A stretch of 64,000 nucleotides of DNA from Candidatus Palauibacter rhopaloidicola (GTDB taxonomy: Bacteria; Gemmatimonadota; Gemmatimonadetes; Palauibacterales; Palauibacteraceae). Below, in pieces: positions 16,756 through 24,867 of the stretch. The notes beneath the pieces were generated by a model. That model was not told the DNA's origin, did no database searches, and saw nothing but the letters and a program-made list of their open reading frames with translations. Both the position numbers and the translations under genes were made by a program. The stretch spans positions 140,674 to 204,673 of the forward strand of contig JAPPGH010000017.1 of NCBI GenBank assembly GCA_026914155.1. The letters run 5' to 3'. The first letter of the stretch is position 1. The number at the start of each line of letters is the position of its first letter.

Positions 16756-17996
16756 GACCCCGGAATCCGGAGCGCCACACCATGCGGCACATCGTTCGCA
16801 CCGCGTTATTCGCGACGGCGGCCTCTTTCGCTGCGTACGGCGGCGCACAGGGGGCGAGCGCGGGCCTTCAGGCGGTCGTGCGGGACAGTGCGGGCGTGAC
16901 GATCGTGGAGAACGAGGCGCCGGCGGAGGACTCGCGGCTCGGCTGGCGGATCGGGGCGGAGCCCGTGCTCTCGATCGGCGCCGTCGAGGGAGACCCCGCG
17001 TACGAACTGTTTCGGGTGGCGGACGCGACCCGGCTGCCGGACGGAAGGATCCTCGTCGCCAACACGGGTTCCGGCGAACTGCGGGCATTCGACGGCTCCG
17101 GCACCCACCTGCAATCCTGGGGCGGGGAGGGTGAGGGGCCGGGGGAATTCAGCCGCGGCGCGCCCTCCGGGGTCGGGGCCTGGCCCGGCGATTCCATCGC
17201 CGCCTCGGACAGGGGGGCGAGACGGTTCACCGTCTTTGACGCGAACGGCGAACTCGGCCGCACCTCCCGGCTGCCGGATCCCTACCAGAGCCTGGCCGGA
17301 GTTCTGCCGGACGGGAAGCTGGTCGTCGTCTCCTCATCCGGGTTTCGCTTCACCGGTGGCGAGTTCCCGGACGGCCTGTCGCGGCGGGAGGTGGAGTACG
17401 CGGTCGTCGAGCCGGACGGCGGCGTGCATGCGACGCTGGGCACGCATCCGGGCAGCGAGTGGGCGGCCAGCGCCGAAGACATGTCCGTCCGGCCGCACCC
17501 CTTCGGCCGCAACCCGATCTCCGCCGTGTGGGGCGACCTGGTCGTGCTGGGCACGAACGACCGCTACGAATTCCGGGCCCACGCCACCGACGGCCGGCTG
17601 GCGAGGATCGTGCGACTGGAGCACGAGGCCCGGCGCCCGACCCGCGCGGACCTCAACGCCCATTTCGCTCGGCGGTACGAGAACCTGTCCGGCCCGGAAC
17701 GGTCCGCCGCGCTGGCCGACGTGGCCGACATGCCGCTGACCGACGCCTTTCCGGCCTTCACCAGCATCCGCGTGGACGAACTCGATCACCTCTGGGTCGA
17801 GGAATACCGCCACGCCGGCGAAACGCGCCGGATCTGGACCGTATTCGACCCCGCGGGCCGCGTCCTCGGCCGCCTGGAGACCCCGCCGGGCCTGCGCATC
17901 TTCGAAATCGGCCCCGACTACCTCCTCGGCGCCACCTACGACGAATTCCAGATCGAATACGTCCAACTCTGGCCCCTCACCCGCTCCAACCCCTGA
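16752..17996 (+). CDS. Six-bladed beta-propeller secreted protein (copy 6)
   Basis: 414 residues from GTG 16752, which overlaps the previous stop and has GGAG seven nucleotides upstream; ATG 16782 is an alternative. The signal sequence (TALFATAASFAAYGGAQGASA) has no lipobox, so the product is probably periplasmic or secreted. It then carries VVRDSAGVTIVENEA, DSRLGWRIGAEPVLSIGAVE, WGGEGEGPGEF and the closing FDPAGRVLGRLE. Very similar to copy 3. Last gene of the six-gene run. Confidence 0.82.
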   Translation: MRPRNPERHTMRHIVRTALFATAASFAAYGGAQGASAGLQAVVRDSAGVTIVENEAPAEDSRLGWRIGAEPVLSIGAVEGDPAYELFRVADATRLPDGRILVANTGSGELRAFDGSGTHLQSWGGEGEGPGEFSRGAPSGVGAWPGDSIAASDRGARRFTVFDANGELGRTSRLPDPYQSLAGVLPDGKLVVVSSSGFRFTGGEFPDGLSRREVEYAVVEPDGGVHATLGTHPGSEWAASAEDMSVRPHPFGRNPISAVWGDLVVLGTNDRYEFRAHATDGRLARIVRLEHEARRPTRADLNAHFARRYENLSGPERSAALADVADMPLTDAFPAFTSIRVDELDHLWVEEYRHAGETRRIWTVFDPAGRVLGRLETPPGLRIFEIGPDYLLGATYDEFQIEYVQLWPLTRSNP

Positions 17997-18139
17997 GAGT
18001 GCCGGCCCCGCCTCACTGATCAGGGACGTTGGCGACGCCGCCACCCGACGGTTCGCCGCCGCCGGCCCACGTCCAGCACCGAGCACAGTCCGGCCCGCGC
18101 TTCACTTCCACGACTTCCGCGTCGGAGATCAGTCGCCGG

Positions 18140-18159
18140 GACGTTCCCGCGGGAACGCC
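18140..18159. repeat. Near-perfect 20-bp palindrome GACGTTCCCG/CGGGAACGCC, copy 1
   Basis: Lies between the propeller run and the end of marR, 5 bp from the marR stop. It matches the palindrome at 37196-37215 in 19 of 20 bases. As RNA it would fold into a short hairpin with a CGCG loop; no uridine run follows. It may be a terminator-type or protein-binding repeat. Confidence 0.5.
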
Positions 18160-18164
18160 GACAG

Positions 18165-18674
18165 CTACCCCTCCGCGGCCCGGTGGTCCGTCCCTCCCTC
18201 GGCGATCTGCTTGATGGCGGCCCGTTCGATCCTGCCGAGCAGTTCCACGAGGGTTTCGGCTTCGGCCGGGAGCAGGTTTCGATGGATGACCTGCTTGATC
18301 ACCGCCTCGAGCCGGGGCGCGAAGTCGACGAGCACTTCGCGTCCGCGCGGAGTGAGGGCCACCTGCGACGCCCGGCGATCGTTCGGGTCTGCGCTGCGCC
18401 GGACGAGACCCGCCGCTTCGGCCCGGTCGATCATTCGCGAGACGTGACTGGGACTCAGGAGCAACCGACGGCTCAGGTCGACGCCGCGAAGGCGGTTGCC
18501 GGGTGCCTGGTCCAACCGCACGAGCAGGTCGATCAGGGTCGGATCGTAACCGGTGGGGGCGACCGCGTTCCGGTCGATAAGCCGGCCGAGCGCGATCTGG
18601 GCCGACAGCATCGCCCCCGACGGGCGGAGCGTGTCCGGCGAGAGGATGCTCGGCTGCACGGGAAGGTCCTCCAT
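18165..18674 (-). CDS. MarR-family transcriptional regulator
   Basis: 169 residues with a winged helix-turn-helix typical of MarR: LLVRLDQAPGNRLRGVDLSR, LLLSPSHVSRMIDRAEAAGL as the recognition region, and the wing VRRSADPNDRRASQVALTPR. A dimerising helix lies at each end. ATG 18674 is chosen because a -10-like TATCGT sits 7 nt upstream, paired with a perfect TTGACA at 17 bp, predicting a nearly leaderless message; GTG 18683 is an alternative. It is divergent from an isochorismatase-like hydrolase and the palindromes between them are its likely operators, so it probably represses both genes. Confidence 0.88.
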   Translation of the reverse strand: MEDLPVQPSILSPDTLRPSGAMLSAQIALGRLIDRNAVAPTGYDPTLIDLLVRLDQAPGNRLRGVDLSRRLLLSPSHVSRMIDRAEAAGLVRRSADPNDRRASQVALTPRGREVLVDFAPRLEAVIKQVIHRNLLPAEAETLVELLGRIERAAIKQIAEGGTDHRAAEG

Positions 18675-18681
18675 GCCAACC

Positions 18682-18751
18682 ACGATAGTCCCCTTGACAA
18701 CGATTGTCAACGCACGCATTATGCGTGTGTAGGCAACAATTGTTTACGCAC
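18682..18751. promoter_or_regulatory. Divergent marR / isochorismatase promoters with two operator-like palindromes
   Basis: A 17-bp palindrome (TTGACAA-CGA-TTGTCAA, 18694-18710) supplies a TTGACA -35 box on both strands. Plus-strand promoter: TTGACA 18694-18699, 17 bp, CATTAT 18717-18722. Minus-strand promoter: TTGACA 18710-18705, 17 bp, TATCGT 18687-18682. A second palindrome, AACAATTGTT (18735-18744), lies just after the predicted plus-strand start point. Both palindromes sit in related 20-bp blocks that share CAAC(G/A)ATTGT and end in ACGCAC, 36 bp apart. Repression by the MarR protein is the natural reading. Confidence 0.7.
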
Positions 18752-18774
18752 ACAAACTCTGCAAGGAGGCCAGA

Positions 18775-19389
18775 ATGCCCGTAGCAACCCGCGATCCGAG
18801 GACCGACCATCTGCTGTCACCGGAGAACTCGGCCCTCGTGCTGATCGACTACCAGCCGAGCCTGGTCGCCGGGACCCATTCGATCGAACGTCCCGTGCTC
18901 GTGAACAACGTCGTCGCCATGGCGAAAGCGGCGAAGTTGTACGATCTCCCGACGGTCCTCTCGACCATCGGCGTGGCCGCCGGCTACCAGGAGGACACCA
19001 TTCCCGAACTCCGGGAGCTCCTCGCCGGCGTCGAGACCATCGACCGGAGCACCGTGGACGCGTGGGACACGCCGGCGTTCCGCGAGGCGGTGGAGGCCAC
19101 CGGCCGGCGCAAGATCATCATGGCCGCGCTCTGGACGGAAGTGTGCCTCGCGTACCCGGCGCTCGACATGCTGCGAGAGGGCTATGAGATCTATGCCCTG
19201 TCGGACGTCTCCGGCGGCACCACCCTCGACGCGCACGAGCGCGGAATGCAGCGGCTGATCCAGGCCGGGGCCGTGCCGGTCACCTGGGAGGCCGTCATGG
19301 CCGAGCTGGGACGTCTCGGTTCCTACGACGTGGGCGGGTTCGTCGAGATCATGAACGAACACCTCCCCGGGAGCGTTCCATCCTCCTAA
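18775..19389 (+). CDS. Isochorismatase-family cysteine hydrolase (YcaC-like)
   Basis: 204 residues of the cysteine-hydrolase fold. The catalytic triad is visible as Asp in LVLIDYQPSL, Lys in RRKIIMAALW and Cys in WTEVCLAYPALDML. The general look (TALDMLREGYEIYALSDVSG-type region, HERGMQRLIQAGAVPVTWEA) is that of YcaC and related hydrolases of unknown substrate, rather than true isochorismatase. ATG 18775 has AAGGAGG upstream. It is controlled with marR from the shared intergenic region and overlaps hicB by 4 bp tail to tail. A role against a small toxic compound sensed by MarR is possible but unproven. Confidence 0.85.
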   Translation: MPVATRDPRTDHLLSPENSALVLIDYQPSLVAGTHSIERPVLVNNVVAMAKAAKLYDLPTVLSTIGVAAGYQEDTIPELRELLAGVETIDRSTVDAWDTPAFREAVEATGRRKIIMAALWTEVCLAYPALDMLREGYEIYALSDVSGGTTLDAHERGMQRLIQAGAVPVTWEAVMAELGRLGSYDVGGFVEIMNEHLPGSVPSS

Positions 19390-19574
19390 CCCGGCCGTCT
19401 CGCCCCTCGGGCCATTTCCCGGTTGGCTTCGATCACCAGGGCGATGGCTTCGCGGAGGTTGGACCGCGCTTCTTCGAGCGAAGCGCCCTGGGTGTTGGCG
19501 CCGGGAAACTCCTCGATGAAGGCGATGTAGCCTTCAGGAACTTTCCGGAACACCGCCGTGCATCGCAGGTCCAC
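19386..19574 (-). CDS. HicB-like antitoxin domain protein, no HicA partner
   Basis: 62 residues beginning at GTG 19574, which has GGGAGG six nucleotides upstream; the longer open frame to 19751 has no such signal and its extra residues look non-coding. The sequence TAVFRKVPEGYIAFIEEFPG, then NTQGASLEEARSNLREAIAL, is the partial RNase-H-like fold of HicB. HicB normally sits beside a HicA toxin of about 60-80 residues, but none is seen on either side. It lacks a DNA-binding tail. It could be an orphan antitoxin or a stand-alone HicB-fold protein. Confidence 0.8.
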   Translation of the reverse strand: MDLRCTAVFRKVPEGYIAFIEEFPGANTQGASLEEARSNLREAIALVIEANREMARGARRPG

Positions 19575-19740
19575 AACTGACCTCCCGGCGATCTGGGTCG
19601 CCGACTGGGTGGTAGGGCGGGCGGAGCGCCGCGGCCCTGGCTCAGTCATGAGAATAGGTGTTACGGGTGCGGCGGCAAAGCTGGGGAGGCGGTATCTTCC
19701 CGCGCGAACTTCCTGAGCAGAGGAGCGTAGCAGGGGCGTG

Positions 19741-22068
19741 ATGAACGGCATCGAGCGCGAGAAGGTCGGTCCGCTGACGTTGCGTCTGTGGGGGCTGTTG
19801 ACGGCCCTCGCCGTGTGGTCGCTCTACCTGCTGACGATCGCGCCGACGACCGGGTTCTGGGACACGTCGGAGTACGTGACGACGGCGCACATCCTCGGGT
19901 TGCCGCACCCGCCGGGGAATCCGGGGTTCGTGCTCGTGGGGCGCGTGTGGACCGTGCTCCTCGAGTTCACGGGACTCCCGGTCGCGCTTCGCATCAACAT
20001 CCTCAGCGCCACGCTCTCGGCCGGGGCGAGCTTCTTCTCCTTCCTCGCCGTGGCGCGCATGGTCGCGCACTTCCGCGAGAACCGGCACGAGATCCTCGTC
20101 GCTTCGATGGTCGCGGTGTGGATCGGGGCCACGGCCTTCACCGTGTGGACCCAGTCGAATCTGAACGAGAAGGTCTACACGCTGTCGCTCTTCGTCGTCT
20201 CGCTCGTGAGCTACCTGACGATGCTCTGGGTGGACGAGGCCGACTCGGCGCGCGGGAACCGGCTGCTCGTGCTCATCGCGCTCCTGCTCGGGCTGGGCTG
20301 GTCGAACCACACCATGTCGCTGCTGCCCGGCCCGGCGCTGGCGCTCTTCGTCCTCCTGCACCGCTGGCGCGCGGCGCTCAACCCCCGCGTCCTCGGGCTC
20401 GCCGTGGCGCTGTTCGCGGTCGGCTACTCCGTGCAGCTCCTCTTCGTCCCCATCCGGTCCGCACAGAACCCGATCATCGACGAGGCGGACCCGGAGTGTC
20501 CCTCGCTCGTCTCGGCGGTTACCCCGAAGGTGATCGACGACCGCTTCGGGAACACCAAGTTCTCCGTCGCGTGCGAGCCGCTCGCCCTGTCGCTGATCCG
20601 CGACCAGTACGGCCCGGGGCCGATCACGCAGCGCCAGGCCCCGCTCTCCGCCCAGTACGCGAACTACTGGCAGTACTTCGACTGGCAGTGGGCGCGCTCG
20701 CTACCGCCGGCCGGCCGGGTCGCCGCGAGCATGCTCTTCCTCTTCCTCGCCCTCGTCGGTCTCTGGACCCACTTCAAGAGCGACCGGAAGACCTTCGTCT
20801 ACGCGGGCACCCTCTTCTTCACCGTCACGCTCCTGCTCGTCTTCTATCTCAACTTCAAGTACGGCTACTCGCTGTACTTGGAGGAGGTGCCGAACATCCT
20901 CCTGCACGAGGTCCGGGAGCGCGACTACTTCTACATCATCGGCTTCCAGTTATGGGGGATCTACGCCGGGCTGGGGCTCGTCGCGCTGTGGGGCAACTGG
21001 ACGGCCCAGGCCCCGCAGAGGAGCGCGGTGCCCCCGGACCGGACGCGCCTGCCGCGGGAGCGCCCGAGCGGGTTCGGCGCGCGGCACCGGAAGGCGGCGC
21101 CCATCCTCGCCGTCGCGTTCGTGCCCTTCTTCTTCAACTTCGCGCGCGCGGACCGGTCGGAGGACACGGCGGCCCGCGACTGGGCGTACAACATCCTGCA
21201 GTCGGTCGAGCCGTACGCCGTGCTGTTCACGAACGGGGACAACGACACCTTCCCGCTCTGGTACCTGCAGGAGGTGGAGGGGATTCGGCGCGACGTGACC
21301 GTCATCGTCCACTCCTACCTCGGCACGAACTGGTATCCGAAGCAGTTGCGGTCGCTGACGACGCCCTGCGAGGCGGGGGTGTCGGCGGCGGATTCCCCGA
21401 CGACCATCGTGTGCCAGCGTCCCTTCGACGCGGCGAACGCGGCGACCCCGTACGCGGCCGCGGCCGCGCCGGCTCCGACGCGCTCGATCATCGCCCTCAG
21501 CGACGCGCAGATCGACGGCCTCGCGCCGGGCATCGCGGTCGCCCGGGACACGGCGTTCAGCGTCTCGAGCGCGGTGACGGCGGCCGTGCGCGGCGGCGAC
21601 TCGATCCTGTACCCCGACATCCTCGTGTTCCACATCATGCAGCAGTCGCTCGGGGACCGGCCGGTCTACTTCGCGGCCACCGCCCCGCCGGTGTACGGGA
21701 AGTGGGGGCTGCAGCCGCACCTCGTCCGCCACGGGCTCGCCTTCAAGCTCGTGAATGAGCCGCTGGCGGAGACGGGCGACCTCGTGAACCTGCGCGAGTA
21801 CATGCCGAACACGATCTCGCCGACGTGGAACGACCGTGCCCGCACGGCGGAACTCCTGTGGGAGGTGTTCGAGGTCGAGGACGTGCTGGAGTGGGAGGAG
21901 TGGCCCGAGCCGTCCACGCAGTCGAGCATCCCCGCCCAGTACTACCTGGCGTACTACCTGCAGGGGATGACGGCGGAGCACCTCGGCGACCAGGAAGCCG
22001 CCGACGAGGCGTACGACCGCGCCGACCAGTTCGGGCGGCTCGCCGGCCTCGGCGTGCCCGGGAACTGA
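19741..22068 (+). CDS. DUF2723 multi-pass membrane protein (copy 1)
   Basis: 775 residues. The N-terminal half has the DUF2723 pattern of a GT-C-type membrane protein: TIAPTTGFWDTSEYVTTAHI with the early acidic residues, LGLPHPPGNPGFVLVGR, WTQSNLNEKVYTLSLFVVSL, LGWSNHTMSLLPG, and about ten to twelve membrane segments. The C-terminal half is mostly soluble (FTNGDNDTFPLWYLQEVEGI). DUF2723 proteins are thought to be lipid-linked-sugar-dependent glycosyltransferases (protein O-mannosyltransferase-like), but the substrate is unknown. Either GTG 19738 or ATG 19741 may start it; ATG aligns with the second copy. Confidence 0.85.
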   Translation: MNGIEREKVGPLTLRLWGLLTALAVWSLYLLTIAPTTGFWDTSEYVTTAHILGLPHPPGNPGFVLVGRVWTVLLEFTGLPVALRINILSATLSAGASFFSFLAVARMVAHFRENRHEILVASMVAVWIGATAFTVWTQSNLNEKVYTLSLFVVSLVSYLTMLWVDEADSARGNRLLVLIALLLGLGWSNHTMSLLPGPALALFVLLHRWRAALNPRVLGLAVALFAVGYSVQLLFVPIRSAQNPIIDEADPECPSLVSAVTPKVIDDRFGNTKFSVACEPLALSLIRDQYGPGPITQRQAPLSAQYANYWQYFDWQWARSLPPAGRVAASMLFLFLALVGLWTHFKSDRKTFVYAGTLFFTVTLLLVFYLNFKYGYSLYLEEVPNILLHEVRERDYFYIIGFQLWGIYAGLGLVALWGNWTAQAPQRSAVPPDRTRLPRERPSGFGARHRKAAPILAVAFVPFFFNFARADRSEDTAARDWAYNILQSVEPYAVLFTNGDNDTFPLWYLQEVEGIRRDVTVIVHSYLGTNWYPKQLRSLTTPCEAGVSAADSPTTIVCQRPFDAANAATPYAAAAAPAPTRSIIALSDAQIDGLAPGIAVARDTAFSVSSAVTAAVRGGDSILYPDILVFHIMQQSLGDRPVYFAATAPPVYGKWGLQPHLVRHGLAFKLVNEPLAETGDLVNLREYMPNTISPTWNDRARTAELLWEVFEVEDVLEWEEWPEPSTQSSIPAQYYLAYYLQGMTAEHLGDQEAADEAYDRADQFGRLAGLGVPGN

Positions 22069-22078
22069 GGGCGGCCCG

Positions 22079-24304
22079 GTGAGCGGGATCGAACAGGAGA
22101 AGGTCGGCCCGCTGACGCTGCGGGTGTGGGCGCTGCTGACGGCCCTCGCCGTCTGGGCGCTCTACCTCCTGACCCTCGCGCCGACCACCGGCTTCTGGGA
22201 CGCGTCGGAGTACGTGACCACGGCGCACATCCTCGGACTCCCCCATCCGCCGGGGAACCCGCTCTTCGTCGTCGTCGGCCGCGCGTGGGACGTGCTGACG
22301 GCCTTCACCGGCCTCCCGGTCGCGCTCAGGATCAACGCGCTCGGCGCCACGCTCTCCGCCGGGGCGAGCTTCTTCTGGTTCCTGGCCGTCGTACGCATCG
22401 TCGGGCGCTTCCGCGAGGACCGCCGCGAGGTGCTCGTCGCCGCCATCGCCGCCGTGTGGATCGGCGCCACCGCCTTTACCGTGTGGACCCAGTCGAACCT
22501 CAACGAGAAGGTCTACCCCCTCTCGATGTTCGTCGTGGCCCTCGTGAGCTACCTCGCCATGGTCTGGATGGAGCAGGCGGACACGGCGCGCGGGAACCGC
22601 CTCCTCCTGCTGATCGCGCTCGTCCTCGGCCTGGGGTGGGCGAACCACACCATGTCGATGCTCCCGGGACTGGCGCTGGCCGCGTTCGCGCTCGTGCACC
22701 GCTGGCGGGCGGTGCTGAACCCGCGCGTCCTCGGGCTCGGCGCGGTGCTGCTCGCCGTGGGCTACTCCATGCAGTTCCTCTTCGTCCCCATCCGCTCGGC
22801 GCAGAACCCGATCATCGACGAGGCGGATCCCGAGTGTCCCTCGCTCGTCTCCGCCGTCACCCCGCGACGCATCGACGACCGCCACGGGCAGAGCAAGCTC
22901 GCCGTGGCGTGCGAGGCGCTCGCCCTGTCGCTGATCCGCGACCAGTACGCCCCGACCCCGATCACCCAGCGCCAGGCCCCGCTCTCGGCCCAGTACGCCA
23001 ACTACTGGCAGTACTTCGACTGGCAGTGGGCGCGCTCGCTGCCCCCGGGCGGCCGGCTCGCCGCGAGCATCCTCTTCCTCTTCCTCGCCCTGGTCGGCCT
23101 CTGGACCCACCTGCGGAAGGACCGGAAGACCTTCGTCTACGGGGGCACCCTCCTCTTCACCGTCACGCTGCTGCTCGTCTACTACCTCAACTTCCGCTAC
23201 GGCTACTCGCTGTACTGGGATGAGGCCCCGAATATCGCCGCCCACGAGGTCCGCGAGCGGGACTACTTCTTCATCATCGGCTTCCAGTTGTGGGGGATCT
23301 ACGCCGGGCTGGGGCTCGCCGCCCTGTGGAGGCGCCGGAAGGCGGCGCCGCTCCTCGCGCTCGGCCTCATCCCCTTCTTCTTCAACTTCGGCCAGGCCGA
23401 CCGCACGGGGGACCGCGCCGCCCGCAACCTGGCGTACAACATGCTGCAGTCCGTCGAACCGTACGCCGTGCTGTTCACCTACGGCGACAACGACACCTTC
23501 CCGCTCTGGTATCTGCAGGAGGTGGAGGGGATCCGGCGCGACGTGACCGTCATCGTCCAGTCGTACCTGGGGACGGACTGGTACCACAAGCAGTTGCGGC
23601 GGCTGACCGAGCCGTGCGAGCCGGGCGAGTCGCCGGAGGACTCCCCGACGACGGTCGTGTGCCAGCGGCCGTTCGACCCGGAGACGGCGGCGGACCTGTA
23701 CGCGGAACTGGACGTGACGCCGCCCGCGCGCTCGGCCATCCCCCCGCCGGGCCCGGAGATCGACGACCTGTCGCGATCGCTGTCCGTGCCCGAGGACTCG
23801 ACCTATTGGCTCTCAGGCCGGATCACGGGCCCGCTGCGCGCAGGCGACGTTTTTTCCCCGGGCGAACTCCGCGTGCTACAGATCGCGCGGCAGACGCTGG
23901 GGGACCGGCCGGTCTACTTCGCGGCGACCGCCTCGCCGGTGTACGGCAAGTGGCAGCTTCAGCCGCACCTCGTCCGGCAGGGGCTCGCCTTCAAGCTCGT
24001 GGACGGGCCGCTCGAGGAATCCGGGGCGCTCGTCGACCTGAGCGAGTACGTGGGCGCCTCGGGGCTCCCGGTGTGGAACGACCGGGTCCGCACCGGGGAA
24101 CTGCTGGAAGAGGTGTTCCTCGTGGACGACATCCTGGCCTGGGACGAGTGGCCGGAGCCCTCCACGAGGTCGGGCATCCCCAGCGTGTACTACAGAGCGC
24201 ACGCCTTCCAGGGGATTTCCGAGGAGTTGCGCGGCGATCCGGACGCCGCGGAATGGGCCTACCGGCGCGCGAACCACTTCGAGCGGCTCGCCGACTCCGA
24301 CTGA
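22079..24304 (+). CDS. DUF2723 multi-pass membrane protein (copy 2)
   Basis: 741 residues from GTG 22079, 10 bp after copy 1. It is highly similar to copy 1 along its whole length (e.g. TTGFWDASEYVTTAHILGLP, QAPLSAQYANYWQYFDWQWA, PVYFAATASPVYGKWQLQPH). The main differences are a shorter loop after WGIYAGLGLAALWR, where copy 1 has about 25 extra residues, and a changed stretch in the soluble domain (residues about 545-590). A tandem gene duplication followed by divergence of the soluble part is the likely history. Probably a glycosyltransferase of the cell envelope. Confidence 0.85.
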   Translation: MSGIEQEKVGPLTLRVWALLTALAVWALYLLTLAPTTGFWDASEYVTTAHILGLPHPPGNPLFVVVGRAWDVLTAFTGLPVALRINALGATLSAGASFFWFLAVVRIVGRFREDRREVLVAAIAAVWIGATAFTVWTQSNLNEKVYPLSMFVVALVSYLAMVWMEQADTARGNRLLLLIALVLGLGWANHTMSMLPGLALAAFALVHRWRAVLNPRVLGLGAVLLAVGYSMQFLFVPIRSAQNPIIDEADPECPSLVSAVTPRRIDDRHGQSKLAVACEALALSLIRDQYAPTPITQRQAPLSAQYANYWQYFDWQWARSLPPGGRLAASILFLFLALVGLWTHLRKDRKTFVYGGTLLFTVTLLLVYYLNFRYGYSLYWDEAPNIAAHEVRERDYFFIIGFQLWGIYAGLGLAALWRRRKAAPLLALGLIPFFFNFGQADRTGDRAARNLAYNMLQSVEPYAVLFTYGDNDTFPLWYLQEVEGIRRDVTVIVQSYLGTDWYHKQLRRLTEPCEPGESPEDSPTTVVCQRPFDPETAADLYAELDVTPPARSAIPPPGPEIDDLSRSLSVPEDSTYWLSGRITGPLRAGDVFSPGELRVLQIARQTLGDRPVYFAATASPVYGKWQLQPHLVRQGLAFKLVDGPLEESGALVDLSEYVGASGLPVWNDRVRTGELLEEVFLVDDILAWDEWPEPSTRSGIPSVYYRAHAFQGISEELRGDPDAAEWAYRRANHFERLADSD

Positions 24305-24310
24305 CCGCCG

Positions 24311-24787
24311 CTACATGGGGCGGATGGCGCCCAGGACGGTGACGATCAGGATGAGGGCGCCGTTGATCGAGGCCACGATCGCGTTCGTCTTCCGGAACTT
24401 CACGAACGACGCGCTTGCCTCTCCCGCGTTGGCCGAGGCCTCGGCGGCGCGCGCGAGCCGTCCCGAGTTGGGGATCTGGACCGCGACCGCGAGCGCGAAG
24501 GCGCTGAGCCCCAGCACCTGCATCAGAAACTGCCAGTGCGGCGTGAGCTGGAAGACGCCGTAGCCGCCCAGCCCGGCGAGACCGAAGCCGGAGATCGTGG
24601 TCAGCAGCATGCCGAGGAGCCCGGGGCCCCTGAGCAGCCGGTGGCCGGCGCGATAGATGAACGCGATCACGTTCCGGTCGCCCGTCTTGTTGGCCCGGAC
24701 GCCGAGGATCGCGAGCGAGAAGGTGACGCCGAACCAGAGCGCCAGGCCGATCAGATGCAGAAAGAGCATCACTCCACGCATGTCCAT
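24311..24787 (-). CDS. Small integral membrane protein (DUF2269 / CopD-like fold)
   Basis: About 158 residues with four predicted membrane helices: MLFLHLIGLALWFGVTFSLA, LLGMLLTTISGFGLAGLGG, FLMQVLGLSAFALAVAVQIP and a C-terminal IVASINGALILIVTVLGAI. The first helix, with a His near the outer end of a hydrophobic segment, resembles DUF2269 and copper-resistance-D-like proteins, but I am not sure of the family. ATG 24787 was chosen; 24781 and 24769 are also possible. Convergent with the DUF2723 pair and divergent from the FAD oxidase. Confidence 0.7.
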   Translation of the reverse strand: MDMRGVMLFLHLIGLALWFGVTFSLAILGVRANKTGDRNVIAFIYRAGHRLLRGPGLLGMLLTTISGFGLAGLGGYGVFQLTPHWQFLMQVLGLSAFALAVAVQIPNSGRLARAAEASANAGEASASFVKFRKTNAIVASINGALILIVTVLGAIRPM

Positions 24788-24867
24788 GCGCGCAAAGTCC
24801 GGGCGTGGTACACGCCGGTCAAGAGACCGCGATTGACGCGGGGCGGGGCCCGGCGGCAACGTCCGGC

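Noticed and set aside
18013..18810. 265-residue minus-strand frame over marR
   Set aside because: Out of frame with the clear MarR protein and crosses its promoter; no domain.
19575..19751. Longer HicB start at 19751
   Set aside because: The extra residues are low-complexity and there is a strong ribosome site before GTG 19574.
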